64,000 bases of DNA from an uncultured bacterium. GTDB lineage: Bacteria; Planctomycetota; JAJSAM01; JAJVHW01. Position 1 is the first letter of the stretch. Each line of letters opens with the position of its first letter. Positions 8,335-15,773 of the stretch are shown in pieces. The position numbers and the translations under genes are program-made. The stretch is taken from the NCBI GenBank assembly GCA_937996235.1, contig CALKVK010000023.1, forward strand, positions 62,001 through 126,000. Direction: 5' to 3'. The notes below the pieces were generated by a model. It searched no databases. It was not told the DNA's origin and was given only the letters and a program-made list of their open reading frames with translations.

Positions 8335-8433
8335 GCCCGATGTTGCCGCTCGGCCACGAGCGGCGGGGTCGAAGTGTACAGGATCGGCGACGCGGCTCGC
8401 CCGCCGCTCGTCGGCTGCAGCGGCGTGTCAGGT
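8335..8433 (-). repeat. attC site 4 (degenerate cores)
   Basis: A 99-bp imperfect palindrome. The conserved arms ccgccgctcgtcggctgcag (8401-8420) and the inverse gttgccgctcggccacgagc (8342-8361) match those of the other attC sites. The outer 7-bp cores are degenerate (gtcaggt and gcccgat instead of GTTRRRY and RYYYAAC), which may mean this site is no longer recombination-competent. The amber-split cassette ORF 4 ends inside it. Confidence 0.75.
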
Positions 8434-8916
8434 GCCCGCCGCGCCGGGCTGAACCGTTGGAGGACTGCAGGCGACGACATCGACTACATCCGAGACGGTA
8501 CACACCCGGTACTGCTTGGCAGGGCCGAACCAGTGCTGGAACCACCCGTGGTTCGCGAGCACGTAGTCCAGATACCTCGACCGCGTGATGATCTGTAGCG
8601 CGTTCCGGTCATCGCGCTCCTCGTAGTCGTCCCACACGGTGTAGGACTCATCAACCACCTGCCAGGCGATGGTCTTCGGGAAGCGCACAACAACCCGGCG
8701 GCTGTCGTCCTGCACCCCCGCCGGCCGCGTCTAGCGCAGGAGAACCTGCTCGACGCCGTGTGCATCGGTCGGGCTGTCGTCGGTTCTCTGGTCGGTCGAA
8801 CTGTCGTTGACCTTCTCACCGACGATGAGTTCCGCAAGGGTGAAATCGAGGTGTTCCTCCTGGTACAGCACGGTCTCGAGTACCCACAGGCGGACGTCAT
8901 CAAGAATGGTTCGCAA
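8428..8916 (-). pseudogene. Cassette ORF 4, split by an in-frame amber codon
   Basis: On the minus strand a single frame runs from a TTG at 8916, 5 nt beyond the attC3 core, to a TGA at 8428, interrupted by one TAG at 8731-8733. The part before reads LRTILDDVRLWVLETVLYQE through to VEQVLLR. The part after reads VQDDSRRVVVRFPKTIAWQV, then DDYEERDDRNALQIITRSR. The same frame on both sides indicates one protein of about 162 residues broken by a nonsense change, rather than two genes; a GTG at 8715 could restart translation of the second half (95 aa). A sequencing error or amber readthrough cannot be excluded. Confidence 0.65.
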
Positions 8917-8921
8917 CGTGC

Positions 8922-9020
8922 ACCCAACGTGTTGCCGCTCAGCCGCGAGCGGCGGCCTACAGAGTAGCGCACTCGCGTGACGGGTGCCCGCCGCTCGTCG
9001 GCTGCAGCGGCGTGTTCGGT
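8922..9020 (-). repeat. attC site 3
   Basis: 99 bp. On the plus strand it runs from acccaac (8922-8928) to gttcggt (9014-9020). The arms gttgccgctcagccgcgagc (8931-8950) and ccgctcgtcggctgcagcgg (8991-9010) form the conserved palindrome, with two extra unpaired bases in one arm, as in integron attC sites. The taa stop of cassette ORF 3 lies 4 nt away. Confidence 0.85.
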
Positions 9021-9023
9021 ACC

Positions 9024-9395
9024 TTACCGTGCACCGAAGTCCCACCAGTGGTCAACGCAGATCACCTTCTCGTTCACGCACGGGTTCTCACAACCGCTCA
9101 CCTGGCAGGTCCGATCGATGGTCCCTCCGTGCGCGTCGAGAAGCAGATCCTTACGCATTGCCACGGGCGCGCCTGACGACCAGTCGCCGAAGGCCCCGAG
9201 GCGAGTCGCTGCCTGCCTCAAGTACCGATCCCATTCGTCGATCGCCCAGAGTGCCCCGCACCGTCGACAGCGGAAGAGCCGCATCCAGTCCTTAGCGTCT
9301 ATGGGCTCCAGGTCGCGTCTGAAACGCCAGCGTGAGAACGAGCCAAGGTCTCCCATGTAGAAGGCGGCTGGGCGCTTCGAGCACGGGCAACGCAT
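9024..9395 (-). CDS. Cassette ORF 3: Cys-rich protein
   Basis: 123 aa from ATG 9395, just inside attC2. It contains CPC near the N-terminus (MRCPCSKRPAAF), a CRRCG zinc-ribbon-like pair (LFRCRRCGALWAIDEWDRYL), and further cysteines near the C-terminus (TCQVSGCENPCVNEKVICVD). The spacing suggests one or two structural zinc sites. No known family. A hypothetical protein with a single-gene cassette organisation: attC core, short leader, ORF, attC. Confidence 0.75.
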   Translation of the reverse strand: MRCPCSKRPAAFYMGDLGSFSRWRFRRDLEPIDAKDWMRLFRCRRCGALWAIDEWDRYLRQAATRLGAFGDWSSGAPVAMRKDLLLDAHGGTIDRTCQVSGCENPCVNEKVICVDHWWDFGAR

Positions 9396-9403
9396 ACGTG
9401 CAC

Positions 9404-9504
9404 ACCCAACGTTGCCGCGTCGGCCTCGAGCGGCGGACGCGAAGTGTACCGCACTCGCGAGACGGGTCGCCTGGCCGTTCGTCGGCTGCAGCGGCGGGTT
9501 AGGC
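9404..9504 (-). repeat. attC site 2
   Basis: 101 bp, from acccaac (9404-9410) to gttaggc (9498-9504), both good RYYYAAC/GTTRRRY cores. It has the conserved ggccgttcgtcggctgcagc-type arm, matched by the gttgccgcgtcggcctcgag arm with unpaired extra bases. The stop codon TAA of cassette ORF 2 (9499-9501) lies inside the GCCTAAC core, a typical tight cassette arrangement. Confidence 0.85.
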
Positions 9505-10095
9505 GGAGTTTCCACGGGTCTCTACGCGCGGTGCCTCACCAACGCACGCCTCGAAGACCGCCGCCGAGGGAGCGCTGAGACGACGCACGTGGCCTTGGAG
9601 GGAAAACACGCTTCGGAGCCTGCCGCTGGTGAGCCCCTTGAGCGGTTTCTCGCGGCCAGGTTTCGGGCCGAAGGTGAGCGTCTGCATTTGGTGCGCCGAG
9701 ATCGGCCTGTCGAAGCGGATGTCGCTCCCGTTCACGCTGGTCGCGGCCCTGTCGCAGCACGTCGTCGGAAAGCGATGACCGAAGTCTGGGCCGCTTCGCT
9801 TGAGCTCTTGGTACAGCACGTCCCACATCTGACCTGGAAGGCGCGTGAACCCGAAGTGGACCGCAACGTACTCCTCGGGCGGCACGAGGCTCGAAACGTG
9901 CATTCGCGCAATGACGTGGATCGTGCCATCGATGACGCAGACTGGATAGATGGCATCGCCGATGGTGACCGACTCGATGGTCGGAAGCGATCTGTGAGGT
10001 CCCCCGAAGATGACCTCCAGTGGGCCGTGGTCGCGGACCCGCTGGAGCCAACGGCATCGTTCGAGGGTCCAAAGAACGACGAAGGACTCGGACAC
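9499..10095 (-). CDS. Cassette ORF 2: hypothetical protein, 198 aa
   Basis: 198 aa from GTG 10095, 16 nt after the attC1 core. Reads SFVVLWTLERCRWLQRVRDH, then GPLEVIFGGPHRSLPTIESV and IHVIARMHVSSLVPPEEYVA. A well-formed soluble protein with a beta-rich middle; the C-terminal third is basic. I do not recognise a family. Its GC content and codon use are visibly lower in G/C bias than the flanking chromosomal genes, consistent with acquisition as a cassette. Confidence 0.75.
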   Translation of the reverse strand: MSESFVVLWTLERCRWLQRVRDHGPLEVIFGGPHRSLPTIESVTIGDAIYPVCVIDGTIHVIARMHVSSLVPPEEYVAVHFGFTRLPGQMWDVLYQELKRSGPDFGHRFPTTCCDRAATSVNGSDIRFDRPISAHQMQTLTFGPKPGREKPLKGLTSGRLRSVFSLQGHVRRLSAPSAAVFEACVGEAPRVETRGNSA

Positions 10096-10111
10096 GGGTG
10101 GCCTCGGTACC

Positions 10112-10210
10112 GTCTAACGTTCTGCCGCTCAGCCGCGAGCGGCGGCCTACAGAGTAGCGCACTCCCGGGCGAGGTGCCCGCCGCTCGTCGGCTGCAGCGG
10201 CGTGTTGGGC
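10112..10210 (-). repeat. attC site 1
   Basis: 99 bp with perfect consensus cores: gtctaac (10112-10118) and gttgggc (10204-10210). The arms tgccgctcagccgcgagcgg (10122-10141) and ccgccgctcgtcggctgcag pair with one G and one A unpaired in the longer arm, matching the extrahelical bases that direct integrase strand choice. Followed on the minus strand by cassette ORF 2. Confidence 0.9.
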
Positions 10211-10225
10211 AGCTCGCCGTTCACG

Positions 10226-10627
10226 CTACACCTCGCGGTCCTCGGGAAGGCGGCCCTGGACGGTGAACACGCACAGAGCGCGCTCCGCCGCGCGGCGAAG
10301 CTCGCTCCACTGCGGCAGCTGGAGTGTCTGCTCCAGCGGCGGCAGGGGATCGGGGGTGGCACTGGCCACGGAGTCCCAGACGCAGTGGAACGACAAGATG
10401 GCCTCGCGCTCTGCGGCCGAGAACGGAGGCCGCGCGAAGACGGGCGAGTTGGGATCGCTGACCCAGTCTTCCCATTGGTTGATGAGCTCGCTGGGGACGG
10501 AGACCGGCGCGCGAGCCTGGTACGCGCGCTGCGCGTCGAACGAGCTCGCGAGCTCCAGATACTCGATGATCCGATTGCGTATCCGCTGATCGACGATCCG
10601 TCGCGCGGGCACCCGGTCCGACGGCAT
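10226..10627 (-). CDS. Cassette ORF 1: hypothetical protein, 133 aa
   Basis: 133 aa from ATG 10627. The GTTGGGC core lies at 10644-10650 and an AGGAG ribosome-binding site precedes the start. Sequence features: DQRIRNRIIEYLELASSFD, VPSELINQWEDWVSDPNSP, and an all-helical C-terminus. From memory it looks like a type of protein often met in environmental integron cassettes, but I cannot verify this here. No enzymatic motif. Confidence 0.8.
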   Translation of the reverse strand: MPSDRVPARRIVDQRIRNRIIEYLELASSFDAQRAYQARAPVSVPSELINQWEDWVSDPNSPVFARPPFSAAEREAILSFHCVWDSVASATPDPLPPLEQTLQLPQWSELRRAAERALCVFTVQGRLPEDREV

Positions 10628-10661
10628 CCACGCGCTCCTGTCTGCCCAACGTGAATTCGAC

Positions 10662-10705
10662 GGTTCCGTGTAACCAGATACGCAGGTCTGGATAACACGG
10701 CAACC
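10662..10705. repeat. Long hairpin at the 5' edge of the cassette array
   Basis: The arms ggttccgtgtaaccaga (10662-10678) and tctggataacacggcaacc (10687-10705) pair over most of their length, with small bulges and an 8-nt loop. It lies directly upstream of the first GTTGGGC core. It could be an attI remnant, a diverged attC or a transcriptional hairpin; the sequence does not decide. Confidence 0.5.
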
Positions 10706-10750
10706 GCGCCGCCTGCGATCCGGCCTCAAGCGGCTGCGGCGGCACATGTT

Positions 10751-11113
10751 ACGGCGAACGGCCGCTGCGGCGCCAGCCCGTGCTATGCGGCGTGGGGGCG
10801 CCGTCGCTCGCTGCAGAACGCGGTGTGCGCGGGTCGGCCGGGGGGAGCGACCGCGGGTTGGACGGGGGGCGCCGGCTCAGCGGGCAGGCCGTTGACGTGG
10901 CTCCCGAGCGAGCGCGGGCCACGGTCGAGGTCGACGGCGTGGCTCCTCGTCGTGGAGACGTCGGCGCGGCCGCGCAGAGCCTGGACGGTGTTGTCGCCGC
11001 GGTGGTCGACATTCGGGCAGCTTCGGGCCCGATGTGCCGGACGAGCCGCGCCATGCGGCGGAACGGCGACGGTTGCATCGCGCTGAGCGCGCGTCGTCCG
11101 ACGCGCCGGGCGT
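10751..11113. other. Gene-poor stretch between array and Nudix gene
   Basis: No convincing gene. One minus-strand frame (ending in a stop at about 10779) has a G/C third-position bias and reads NVDHRGDNTVQALRGRADVS, then FCSERRRPHAA, as if it were the end of a decayed coding region, but it has no start or recognisable domain. The opposite strand is equally open, so I leave it unassigned. Confidence 0.4.
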
Positions 11114-11677
11114 CTACGTCGGAGAGGTCCGCGCCCGGAGGTCCGGTCGGGCCTGCAGCTTCGCGACGAAGCGCCGGACGTTCGGGTCGAGGCGTTCCTG
11201 CGGCAGCGCGTCGAACGGAAACCAACCGCCGGCGCTGAACTCGGTCTGGTCGAAGTGCAGGACGGCGTCGCGACGTGCTGCGATCACGTACCAGAGCGAG
11301 ACGTCGGTGTGGCCGGCCGTGAGGCCGACGGTGGTGGCGCAGGTGACCATCGCCGCAGGGCCGACGGGGTGGTCGGGCGCGAGCCCGAACTCCTCGCGCA
11401 GCTCGCGGACGACGGTGGTGCGGGGGTGCTCGGACGGCTCGACGTGGCCGCCGCCGGCGAGCCACATCTGCGCGTTGCGGTGATCGACGAGAAGGATGTG
11501 CGCGCCGTCGACCACGGCGAAGTACGCGACGAGGTGCTTCGGCGGCGTCGCGGGCTTGGCGCGGCGGCAGAGCTCGGCGCCCGACGCGACCCACGCGAGG
11601 GCATCGGCCAGGTGCTCGCGCTCGAGCGCGTCGAAGGGTTCGACGGCGTCGAGTTCCGCGCGGACGACGGCGTGCAC
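11114..11677 (-). CDS. Nudix hydrolase
   Basis: 187 aa from GTG 11677 (VHAVVRAELDAVEP), preceded by AGGGGAG. The Nudix box is complete: G77 x5 E83 x7 R91-E92-L x E95-E96 x G98-L, read from GGGHVEPSEHP through VVRELREEFGLAP. A preceding strand (ILLVDHRNAQMWLAGG) and a following VTCATTVGLTAGHTDVSLWY complete the fold. It hydrolyses a nucleoside diphosphate linked to some moiety; the substrate cannot be read from sequence. An N-terminal extension of about 45 residues is helical. Its start codon and upstream region were partly duplicated 0.6 kb away. Confidence 0.85.
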   Translation of the reverse strand: MHAVVRAELDAVEPFDALEREHLADALAWVASGAELCRRAKPATPPKHLVAYFAVVDGAHILLVDHRNAQMWLAGGGHVEPSEHPRTTVVRELREEFGLAPDHPVGPAAMVTCATTVGLTAGHTDVSLWYVIAARRDAVLHFDQTEFSAGGWFPFDALPQERLDPNVRRFVAKLQARPDLRARTSPT

Positions 11678-11795
11678 GTGGCGCTCCCCTCGCTGCGCCG
11701 CAGCGTGCGGCGCGGCGGACGATGATCCGCCGGGACGGCGCGCGTCCAAGCCTGTTCGCGGCGCGGTCAGCGCCGGAAGAGGGCGCCCCCCGCAC

Positions 11796-11928
11796 CGCCA
11801 CGTCACCCGATGGCGCGCGCGTGCTTCGCACGCGCCAGTGCCATCGGGATGGTGCTCGCGGGCAGTGCGACCGAGGGGGCAGACGAGGCCGACGTACGCC
11901 CTCGCACGTCCGCGTGCACCCCACTGGA
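11796..11928. repeat. 133-bp direct repeat, copy 1
   Basis: Begins cgccacgtcacccgatggc and ends gtgcaccccactgga. It contains a hairpin in which gatggc and gcgcgtgc pair with gcacgcgc and gccatc around a 3-nt loop (11809-11845). Copy 2 lies at 12300-12432. Confidence 0.8.
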
Positions 11929-11948
11929 AACGCGGGCGCGACGCGTGC

Positions 11949-12011
11949 CTCGCACGCGGCGTGACCGCCCTCGCACGCGGCGTGACCGCCCTCGCACGCG
12001 GCGTGACCGCC
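11949..12011. repeat. Three tandem 21-bp units
   Basis: Three consecutive perfect copies of a 21-bp unit that starts ctcgcacgcggcg and ends tgaccgcc, at 11949, 11970 and 11991. The period is a multiple of three, but no gene reads through it. Confidence 0.85.
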
Positions 12012-12157
12012 CCCTGGAGGAGGGCGCTCCCCACTTGCCCTCCGCGCTGCGGAGCGTCGATGCGAGGGCGCGGCGGTGTCGAGCGCTTCGAGCAACTGGC
12101 GAGCGCCCGGCACGGTCGCGCGCGGCGGACGAGCGCGGGGCGACATCGACGGTCACC

Positions 12158-12247
12158 GGGGACAGTCCCCGCCCACTTGTCGCCGGTGTGCACCCATGGC
12201 ACACGTCGACCGGTCTCGGCGGCGACAACTGGCCTGGGACAGTCCCC
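12158..12247. repeat. Palindromic element framed by gggacagtcccc
   Basis: ggggacagtcccc at 12158-12170 and gggacagtcccc at 12236-12247 enclose nested inverted repeats: ttgtcgccg against cggcgacaa, and gtgtgc against gcacac around acccatg. Resembles REP/BIME-type elements, but no REP-associated transposase is present in the window. Confidence 0.65.
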
Positions 12248-12299
12248 TACGCGCTCGCGCCGGAGGCTTCGCACGACGGCGTGCACGCGCTCCCCGCAG

Positions 12300-12432
12300 C
12301 GCCACGTCACCCGATGGCACGAGCGTGCGGAGGCACGCGCCAGTGCCATCGGGATGGTGCTCGCGGACAGTGCGGCCGAGGGGGCCGACAGTTCGACGTA
12401 CGCCCTCGCACGTCCGCGTGCACCCCACTGGA
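12300..12432. repeat. 133-bp direct repeat, copy 2
   Basis: Same length and order as copy 1 at 11796-11928, with scattered differences. Its hairpin is preserved although several loop and stem-side bases differ (gatggc ... gcgtgc / gcacgc ... gccatc), which suggests the structure matters or is recent. Just upstream, gtgcacgccgtcgtgcg (minus strand, about 12270-12286) copies the first codons of the Nudix gene. Confidence 0.8.
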
Positions 12433-12471
12433 GAAGCTGGCGCGGCGCGTGCTGCGCACGCGCCGTGCCAG

Positions 12472-13377
12472 CTAAAACCCGAGGTTCCGGACCTCGCGGA
12501 GGGTGTCGTCGAGCAGCGCCGCGGGGTACTCGGGGTCGAGCGCGAGCACGCGGAACATGCCCTCGCGCATCTGGAAGCGGAGGGCGCGCCACTGGACGTG
12601 GCCGGAGCCCGGGGGCATGCGGTCGGCGATCGGGCTCCAGTCGGCGAGCGTGACGCCCGCGGTCGCGGCGGCGAGGCGGCCGAGCCACTCGTCGGGGGAC
12701 GCGGCGCCGAGGACGCCGAGGCGCGCGGCGTGTGCGGCGTCGTGCCAGTAGCCGAGGCGGCGGCCGCGCAGGTCGTCGAGGACGTGCTCCGTCTCGGCGG
12801 GCAGCGGCAGGCCGGTCGGGGAGTCGGGGGTCTCGAGCAGCCAGTGGACCTCGGGCCGCGCCCGGGAGAGCGCGTGGAGCGAGCGGCACAGGCCGTCGAG
12901 CGCGCGCTCGCGGTCGCTCCGCTCGGCGACCAGCGTGCGGCGGACGTCGGCGCGCAGCGCGTCGCTCGCGCCCTCGGTGTGCATGCGGTCCACCCACACG
13001 GTCTCGCGGTCGCCGCCCTCGATCTCGGGCAGGCGGCCGGCGCGCAGGACGACGCGCGGCGTGCCCGCGCGGACGGCCGCGTCGGCGGCGGCGAGCGCGG
13101 CGCGGACGGCGACGTCGCGCGTCTCCTCGCGGGGCGCGCAGAGCGCCGGCGCCAGCTCCCCCGCCACGCGGCGCGCCGCGGCGCGCGGACGCGGCGCGAA
13201 GAGGACGACGATGCGCCCCTTCGCGGCCTGCGCGTCGCGCGCGGCGGCGGCGGCGTCGCCGTGGAGCGCGTCGCCGTCGAGGGCCACGGCGCGGTGCCCG
13301 AGGCCCGTCAGTTCGCGGACCGCGGAGGCGTAGCCCCCGTGGCGCGCGGCGTTCCAGACCGTCGAGACGGCGATCAC
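12472..13377 (-). CDS. TIM-barrel protein, sugar isomerase/AP-endonuclease-like
   Basis: 301 aa from GTG 13377 (MIAVSTVWNAARHGGYASAV). The pattern of short strands followed by helices (GLGHRAVALD, GRIVVLFAPR, EVHWLLETPDSPTGLP, LGYWHDAAHAARLG, GVTLADWSPIADRMPPGSGH) is that of a xylose-isomerase-like TIM barrel. The His/Asp/Glu residues in these segments could be metal ligands (E in LLETP, H in YWHD, H in GSGHVQW). Substrate unknown. Divergent from priA with 154 bp between starts. Confidence 0.65.
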   Translation of the reverse strand: MIAVSTVWNAARHGGYASAVRELTGLGHRAVALDGDALHGDAAAAARDAQAAKGRIVVLFAPRPRAAARRVAGELAPALCAPREETRDVAVRAALAAADAAVRAGTPRVVLRAGRLPEIEGGDRETVWVDRMHTEGASDALRADVRRTLVAERSDRERALDGLCRSLHALSRARPEVHWLLETPDSPTGLPLPAETEHVLDDLRGRRLGYWHDAAHAARLGVLGAASPDEWLGRLAAATAGVTLADWSPIADRMPPGSGHVQWRALRFQMREGMFRVLALDPEYPAALLDDTLREVRNLGF

Positions 13378-13531
13378 CCGAGGGATGCTAGCAGCGGTCG
13401 CCAGGCGCGTCGGGCGGCGCCGGTCACGGAGCGGCTCGCGGTGGGCACGCGGCGCGCCGGGCGGGGTCGCGCGCGCCCCCCGCGCCGCGCTCGCCGGACG
13501 GGGCCGCCCGCCGCTACCGTGCCCTCCCCCC

Positions 13532-15766
13532 ATGCGCGACCGGTCGCTCGTCTCCGTCTGCCTGCCCGTGCCGGTGCCGACGGCGTTCACGTACCGGGCG
13601 CCGGGGGGCGACCGGACGGGCATCGTGCCCGGGCGCCGCGTGCGCGTGCCGTTCGGGAAGCGCACGCTCGACGGGTGGTGCGTCGGCTTCCCGGACCCCG
13701 AGGAGACGCCGGAGGCGGGCGTCGAGATCAAGGAGGTCGTGGAGGTCCTCGACGACGGCCCGCTGCTCTCGCCCGAGCTGCTCGACCTCGCGCACTGGAT
13801 CGCGGAGACGTACGCCTGCTCGTGGGGCGAGGCGCTCTCGGCGTGCGTCCCGGCGGGCGTGCGCGCCGGCGGCGCGGACGCGACCGTGCTGCACGCGGCG
13901 CTGGCCGTGGCGCCCGACGAGGCGCGGGCCGCGGCGGCGCGCTTCGCCGAGAAGCAGACGAAGCGCGCGCGGCTGCTGCAGATCCTGCTCGAGCACCCGG
14001 AGGGCCTCGCGCTGCGCGATCTCGTGCGCTCGGCGCAGTGCACCGACTCGCCGGCGCGCACGCTCGCGAAGCTGGGTCTCGTGAACATCACCGAGCGGCG
14101 CGTGCTCGCCGACCCGTTCGCGGGCGCGGAGCCGGAGCCCGCGGCGGGCGTGACGCTCTCGGACGCGCAGGAGCGCGCGGTGGCGGCGATCGCGGACGCG
14201 GCGGGCGCGGGGCGGCACGCGGCCTTCCTGCTGCACGGCGTCACCTCGAGCGGCAAGACCGAGGTCTACCTGCGCGCGATCCGCGACGTCGTCGCGCGCG
14301 GCCGTCAGGCGCTCGTGCTCGTGCCCGAGATCTCGCTGACGCCGCAGACGGTCGCGCGCTTCCGCGGCTGGTTCGAGCGCGTCGCGGTGCTGCACAGCGC
14401 GCTCACCGACGCGGAGCGCAGGCGTCAGTGGCACGAGATCCGCGAGGGCCGCGCGGACGTCGTCATCGGCCCGCGCTCGGCGGTGTTCGCGCCCGTGCCG
14501 CAGCTCGGTCTCGTGGTGCTCGACGAGGAGCACGAGGGCTCGTTCAAGCAGCAGTCGGCCCCGCGCTACCACGCGCGCGAGGTGGCGCTCGAGCGCGCAC
14601 GCCGCGCGGGCGCCGTCGTGCTGCTCGGCTCCGCGACGCCCGCGCTCGAGACGTGGGTGCGCGCGCGGCGCGGCGAGCTGACGCTGCTCGAGCTGCCCGC
14701 GCGCGTCGGCGGCGGCGCGCTGCCGCGGGTCGAGCTGGTGGACATGGTCACGGAGGCGCTCGAGACGAAGCGCCGCGACCTGCTCTCGCGGCGTCTCGTG
14801 GACGTGGTGCGGCGCGCGCTCGCGAAGCGCCGGCAGGCGATCCTCTTCCTCAACCGCCGCGGCTTCGCGACGAGCGTCTACTGCAGCCGCTGCGGCGGCA
14901 CGCTGAAGTGCAGCCGCTGCTCGGTCGCGCTCACGTACCACCGCGCGCACGGCACCGTGCTCTGCCACCCGTGCGGCGAGGAGCGGCGGCTGCCGTCGCA
15001 CTGTCCGGAGTGCGGCGGGCCGGGACTCGCGCGGCTCGGCGCGGGCACCGAGCGACTCGAGGACGCGGTGCGCGCGGCGTTCCCCGGCGTGCGCCTCGCG
15101 CGCATGGACAGCGACGCGATGCACGACCGCGACTCGTACGAGCGCGTGCTCGGCGCGTTCCGGCGCGGCGAGGTGGACGTGCTGCTCGGCACGCAGATGA
15201 TCGCGAAGGGGCTGCACTTCCCGAACGTCACCGCGGTGGGCGTCGTCTCGGCCGACGCGTCGCTGCTCGTGCCGGACTTCCGCGCGGCGGAGCGCACGTT
15301 CCAGCTCGTCGCGCAGGTCGCCGGACGTGCGGGCCGCAGCAGCGAGCCGGGCGTCGTCGTCGTGCAGACCGTGCAGCCGCGGCACCCGGCGCTGCTGCGC
15401 GCCGTGCGCCACGACTACGAGGGCTTCGCCGCCGCCGAGGTCGCCGAGCGCACGCGCTTCCGCTGGCCGCCGGCGACGCGCCTCGTGCGCGTGGTCGTCG
15501 CCGCGAAGGACGACGCCGCGGCGCGCGCGCGCGCGTCCGAGGTCGCCGACGCCGTGCGCGCGGCGCTGCCCCCCGGCAGCCACGACGTGCTCGGGCCCGC
15601 GCGCTGCCCCGTCGAGCGCGTGCGCTCGCGCTTCCGCTGGCACGTGGTGCTGCGCGCCGACGACGAGCCCGTGCTGCGCGCCGCGGTGCTGCGCCTGCGG
15701 CGCTTCGCGTCGCGCGCGCGCGGCGCCGAGCTCACGCTCGACGTGGACCCGGCCGACCTGACCTGA
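13532..15766 (+). CDS. priA: Primosomal protein N' (PriA helicase)
   Basis: 744 aa, typical for PriA, starting at MRDRSLVSVCLPVPVPTAFT. This 3'-to-5' helicase restarts stalled replication forks by recognising branched DNA and loading the primosome. It has an N-terminal 3'-DNA-binding domain (VRVPFGKRTLDGWCVGF), Walker A GVTSSGKT (236-243), DEEH (331-334), zinc-binding cysteine pairs from C451 to C494 (CSRCGG, CSRC, CHPC, CPECGG), helicase motifs DVLLGTQMIAKG and AGRAGR. All key elements are intact. Its stop lies 7 bp from the convergent PrsW-like gene. Confidence 0.95.
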   Translation: MRDRSLVSVCLPVPVPTAFTYRAPGGDRTGIVPGRRVRVPFGKRTLDGWCVGFPDPEETPEAGVEIKEVVEVLDDGPLLSPELLDLAHWIAETYACSWGEALSACVPAGVRAGGADATVLHAALAVAPDEARAAAARFAEKQTKRARLLQILLEHPEGLALRDLVRSAQCTDSPARTLAKLGLVNITERRVLADPFAGAEPEPAAGVTLSDAQERAVAAIADAAGAGRHAAFLLHGVTSSGKTEVYLRAIRDVVARGRQALVLVPEISLTPQTVARFRGWFERVAVLHSALTDAERRRQWHEIREGRADVVIGPRSAVFAPVPQLGLVVLDEEHEGSFKQQSAPRYHAREVALERARRAGAVVLLGSATPALETWVRARRGELTLLELPARVGGGALPRVELVDMVTEALETKRRDLLSRRLVDVVRRALAKRRQAILFLNRRGFATSVYCSRCGGTLKCSRCSVALTYHRAHGTVLCHPCGEERRLPSHCPECGGPGLARLGAGTERLEDAVRAAFPGVRLARMDSDAMHDRDSYERVLGAFRRGEVDVLLGTQMIAKGLHFPNVTAVGVVSADASLLVPDFRAAERTFQLVAQVAGRAGRSSEPGVVVVQTVQPRHPALLRAVRHDYEGFAAAEVAERTRFRWPPATRLVRVVVAAKDDAAARARASEVADAVRAALPPGSHDVLGPARCPVERVRSRFRWHVVLRADDEPVLRAAVLRLRRFASRARGAELTLDVDPADLT

Positions 15767-15773
15767 GCCGACG

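Larger units (their letters stand above)
8335..10650 (-). mobile_element. Integron cassette array without integrase (CALIN)
   Basis: Four attC sites of 99-101 bp alternate with single-ORF cassettes, all on the minus strand. The first cassette opens with a lone GTTGGGC core at 10644-10650. Spacing, palindromic arms, unpaired bases and stop codons abutting or overlapping the cores all fit integron cassettes. No tyrosine recombinase gene is found on either strand in the several kb on each side; the 5' side leads into a Nudix hydrolase gene and the 3' side into a YCII gene. The array is thus a cluster of attC sites lacking an integrase, mobilisable only by an integrase encoded elsewhere. Confidence 0.85.
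11678..12471. other. Repeat-rich non-coding region
   Basis: About 800 bp with no supportable gene. It contains two 133-bp direct repeats, each with a strong hairpin, three tandem 21-bp units, and a palindromic element framed by gggacagtcccc. Open frames here are Arg/Pro/His-rich artefacts of high GC. The region separates the Nudix gene from the TIM-barrel-like gene, both on the minus strand. Confidence 0.7.

Noticed and set aside
8731..9045. Reading cassette 4 as a gene starting at 9045
   Set aside because: That start lies beyond attC3, inside cassette 3; the coding-like part begins only at about 8916, after the attC core.
10780..11238. Plus-strand gene upstream of the Nudix gene
   Set aside because: No ribosome site, no domain, overlaps the Nudix 3' end, and the opposite strand is equally open.
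11949..12011. Possible CRISPR array
   Set aside because: The 21-bp units are directly adjacent with no spacers and there are no cas genes.
10749..12146. Integron integrase on the 5' side of the cassette array
   Set aside because: No tyrosine-recombinase motifs (R...HxxR...Y) in any frame on either strand; the only real gene there is a Nudix hydrolase.
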